A stretch of 34,422 nucleotides of DNA, from positions 1 to 34,422 of the forward strand of contig MEQX01000004.1 in assembly GCA_001770415.1 (NCBI GenBank). Direction: 5' to 3'. The DNA comes from Betaproteobacteria bacterium RIFCSPLOWO2_02_FULL_63_19. Its GTDB lineage: Bacteria > Pseudomonadota > Gammaproteobacteria > Burkholderiales > SG8-39. This document shows positions 32,251-34,422 of the stretch, in pieces (within the stretch, counting starts at the first letter, position 1; each line of letters starts with the position of its first letter). The notes beneath the pieces were generated by a model. The model made no database searches, was not told where the DNA came from, and saw only the letters and a program-made list of their open reading frames with translations. Both the position numbers and the translations under genes were made by a program.

Positions 32251-32940
32251 ATGCAGATGAGCGTACGCACCCGAGAGTGGACCCTCGTCGGGCTGGTCGC
32301 GGTCGTCGCGATAATCGCCAACCTTCCGGAAGAGCTGCTCGAGCAAGTCGGCGCAGACCGCAACTGGCTCCTGGGCTTGCTTGGGTTGACGGTATTCATC
32401 GCGCTGTTCCTTTATCTGAAGTTCCAGGCTTTCTTCCTCGTCTTTGCGCTTGCGCTGCTGGCCAACTTGCCGACGTCTGTGTCGGAATCACTGGGAATCG
32501 CCCGCCTTCCGCTGGTCATCGCCATGGCGCTGATGGTGGGCATCTCTCTCATCAACTACGTGATAGCGCTGCTGCCGACGGGACTGGAGACCAAACCGCG
32601 CGAAAAGAGCAAAGAAGGCATCGTCGCACTGTTCTACGCCATCGAGAAAGGCAATCTTGTCTATGCGCAGAAGGTGCTTTCGATGAATTTCGACCCTAAC
32701 ATGGTCGCCGATAACGGATATACCCCGCTCATGTATGCAGCGGCGCGCGGCGACGCAAAGATGGTCGATCTGCTGGTGCGCAACGGCGCCGACGTCAACA
32801 TGATCAGCCGCGATGGCGATACGGCGCTCGAACTGGCGTTGCGCACGGGCTCCTCGGAGGTTGCAGATATCATCAAGAAAGCGCGCGCGGATCAGCTCGC
32901 CCGCGAAGAGGCGGCCCGCGCCGCCCAGGCCAAGAAATAG
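32251..32940 (+). CDS. Membrane-anchored ankyrin-repeat protein
   Basis: This encodes 229 residues. The first 110 residues contain about four hydrophobic segments (LVGLVAVVAIIANL, LLGLTVFIALFLYL, FFLVFALALLANL, VIAMALMVGISLINYVIALL), so it is an inner-membrane protein. Residues about 122-212 form two to three ankyrin repeats (DNGYTPLMYAAARGDAKMVD, then DGDTALELALRTGSSEVADI), presumably cytoplasmic. The tail is a charged Ala/Glu/Lys helix. GGGGAGA lies just upstream of ATG 32251. I do not know a named family; ankyrins suggest protein binding. It stands alone between greB and metY. Confidence 0.8.
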   Translation: MQMSVRTREWTLVGLVAVVAIIANLPEELLEQVGADRNWLLGLLGLTVFIALFLYLKFQAFFLVFALALLANLPTSVSESLGIARLPLVIAMALMVGISLINYVIALLPTGLETKPREKSKEGIVALFYAIEKGNLVYAQKVLSMNFDPNMVADNGYTPLMYAAARGDAKMVDLLVRNGADVNMISRDGDTALELALRTGSSEVADIIKKARADQLAREEAARAAQAKK

Positions 32941-33052
32941 GCTTACCGAATACCCGGGCCCGCCCGCTGCGCAGCGGCGACAAAGGCTGAGTATTGACGC
33001 GCAAAGCGCCCGCGCGGTTCGAACGCGGCCAGGAGTCCCGCGAGGTGTAATC

Positions 33053-33058
33053 GATAGA
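33053..33058 (+). promoter_or_regulatory. Candidate -10 box of metY
   Basis: A TAGAAT hexamer lies about 50 nt before the metY start. It predicts a leader of about 40 nt that includes the AGGAG ribosome binding site. No clear -35 is seen. Confidence 0.35.
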
Positions 33059-33106
33059 ATGTGAGACCGTGAAGGCGCGCCCTTCAAATTGCAGGAGTAT
33101 CCTCAC

Positions 33107-34402
33107 ATGGCCGGTCCCCATTACCTGCGCTTCGACACGCTGAGCCTGCATGCAGGCCAGGCCCCCGACCCTCAGTTCGGTTCCCGCGCGGTTCCCATAT
33201 ATCAGACGACCTCATACGTCTTTCGCGATACCGATCACGCCGCGGCGTTGTTCAACATGGAGCGCGGCGGTCACGTCTATTCGCGAATCTCCAATCCGAC
33301 CAACGCGGTGCTCGAGGAACGCATTGCCGCGCTTGAGGGCGGCGTCGGGGCGATCGCCCTCGCCAGTGGGCAAGCAGCGCTGCACCTGGCGATCGCAACG
33401 TTGATGGGCGCAGGCTCACACATCGTCGCCTCGCGCGCACTGTACGGCGGCTCGCACAACCTTCTCGCTTATACGTTGCCGCGCTTTGGTATAGAAACGA
33501 CCTTCGTCGATCCGCGCAGCCTGGAAGAATGGCGCACCGCGATCCGGCCCAATACCAGGCTGCTGTTCGGCGAGACGCTGGGCAATCCCGGCCTGGACGT
33601 GCTCGACGTGCCGTCGGTCTCCGGCGTCGCGCACGAGGCCGGCTTGCCCCTCTTGGTCGATTCCACCTTCACCACGCCCTACCTCATGCGCCCGTTCGAG
33701 CTGGGCTCCGATCTCATCTACCATTCGGCAACGAAATTTCTTGGCGGGCACGGAACTGCCATCGCCGGACTGCTGGTCGACGGTGGAACGTTCGACTGGG
33801 AATCATCGGGAAAATTCCCTGAACTCACAGAACCCTACGCTGGATTCCACGGCATGGACTTCAATGAAGAATCGACCGTCGCTGCCTTCCTGCTGCGCGC
33901 TCGCCGTGAAGGCCTGCGTGACTTCGGCGCCTGCATGAGCCCGATGACCGCCTTTCAGATCCTGCAGGGCATAGAAACACTGCCGCTTCGCATGGAGCGG
34001 CACGTTGCCAACACGCGCCGCGTCATCGAATTTCTTGGATCCGAACCCGCAGTCGAATCGATTTCGTACCCGGAACTTCCAGAACATCCGGACCACGAAC
34101 TGGCGAAGAAGCTGCTGCCCCGCGGCTGCGGGTCGGTGTTCAGCTTCAACGTGCGCGGGGGCCGCAATGCCGGACGCAGGTTCATCGAGGCGCTTTCGGT
34201 GTTTTCCCACCTTGCAAACGTCGGTGACGCCAAGTCGCTTGTAATCCATCCGGCCACGACCACGCATTTTCGGATGGACGATGCCGCGCTGGCGGCCGCG
34301 GGCATCGGGGCGGGGACCATACGGCTGTCGATCGGGCTCGAAGATCCGGAGGACCTGATCGAGGATCTCGGCCGGGCTTTGCGCGCTTCGCAGAGGGGTT
34401 AG
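33107..34402 (+). CDS. metY: O-acetylhomoserine aminocarboxypropyltransferase (sulfhydrylase)
   Basis: This encodes 431 residues, typical of MetY and longer than MetB/MetZ. It opens FDTLSLHAGQAPDPQFGSRA with VPIYQTTSYVF. Later come YSRISNPTNAVLEERIAALE, the phosphate-binding ASGQAALHLAI, DSTFTTPYLMRPFELG, and the PLP lysine Lys210 in SATKFLGGHG. The C-terminal part has NVGDAKSLVIHPATTTH. It forms homocysteine directly from O-acetylhomoserine and sulfide in methionine synthesis. ATG 33107 is supported by AGGAG 9 nt upstream. Substrate choice between O-acetyl- and O-succinylhomoserine cannot be settled from sequence alone, but length and motifs favour O-acetyl. Confidence 0.93.
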   Translation: MAGPHYLRFDTLSLHAGQAPDPQFGSRAVPIYQTTSYVFRDTDHAAALFNMERGGHVYSRISNPTNAVLEERIAALEGGVGAIALASGQAALHLAIATLMGAGSHIVASRALYGGSHNLLAYTLPRFGIETTFVDPRSLEEWRTAIRPNTRLLFGETLGNPGLDVLDVPSVSGVAHEAGLPLLVDSTFTTPYLMRPFELGSDLIYHSATKFLGGHGTAIAGLLVDGGTFDWESSGKFPELTEPYAGFHGMDFNEESTVAAFLLRARREGLRDFGACMSPMTAFQILQGIETLPLRMERHVANTRRVIEFLGSEPAVESISYPELPEHPDHELAKKLLPRGCGSVFSFNVRGGRNAGRRFIEALSVFSHLANVGDAKSLVIHPATTTHFRMDDAALAAAGIGAGTIRLSIGLEDPEDLIEDLGRALRASQRG

Positions 34403-34422
34403 GCCTTTGGATGTGGACACGG

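Noticed and set aside
1-34422. CRISPR arrays, insertion sequences, integrase or phage genes
   Set aside because: No regularly spaced direct repeats and no transposase or phage-like proteins are visible in any frame.

Overview
The window reads as one chromosome segment of a GC-rich betaproteobacterium. The evidence is the aat-bpt-pyrD-rsxB-nth-DUF1841 order, paired small c-type cytochromes, a MetY-type sulfhydrylase, an MSHA-type pilus and TAGAAT-like -10 boxes. A Rhodocyclales- or Nitrosomonadales-like organism would fit, but the order is inference. No rRNA, tRNA, CRISPR array, transposase or phage gene is visible.

Positions 1-9.1 kb form a pilus and surface-modification region. An MSHA-like pilin (607-966) has its own sigma70 promoter and structured leader. 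It is followed by a small unknown ORF and a 1.2-kb-residue TPR / GT41 (O-GlcNAc-transferase-like) / FkbM-methyltransferase fusion. Convergent to these is a four-gene operon: an MshE-type ATPase with N-terminal c-di-GMP-binding motifs, an MshG/GspF platform protein, a pseudopilin-like protein and a second prepilin. No secretin or prepilin peptidase is in view.

Positions 9.3-13.6 kb hold a MoxR-like AAA ATPase overlapping a VWA-like/DUF2201 protein, a Zn-ribbon Nudix hydrolase, and an ammonium transporter with a near-consensus sigma54 promoter. Positions 13.9-18.4 kb carry N-end-rule aminoacyl-tRNA-protein transferases (aat, bpt), then the tightly overlapping pyrD-rsxB-nth-DUF1841 operon. Between bpt and pyrD lies a large composite palindrome that looks like a REPIN/BIME element.

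Positions 18.6-20.7 kb are feoAB behind a near-perfect Fur box. Then come two monohaem cytochromes c (leftward), a second MoxR ATPase / CoxE-like VWA pair, an orphan GspE/PilB ATPase (leftward), a peroxiredoxin with a bidirectional terminator, and htpG with a textbook sigma32 promoter. The right end carries a double-module M16 peptidase, a GreB-like factor, a membrane-anchored ankyrin protein behind a perfect 21-bp palindrome, and metY.

The most novel leads are the GT41-FkbM fusion beside an MSHA pilin (possible pilin glycan synthesis), the REPIN-like palindrome, and the regulatory sites readable directly from sequence (sigma54, sigma32, Fur). All functional statements rest on reading motifs by eye; no database search was run.
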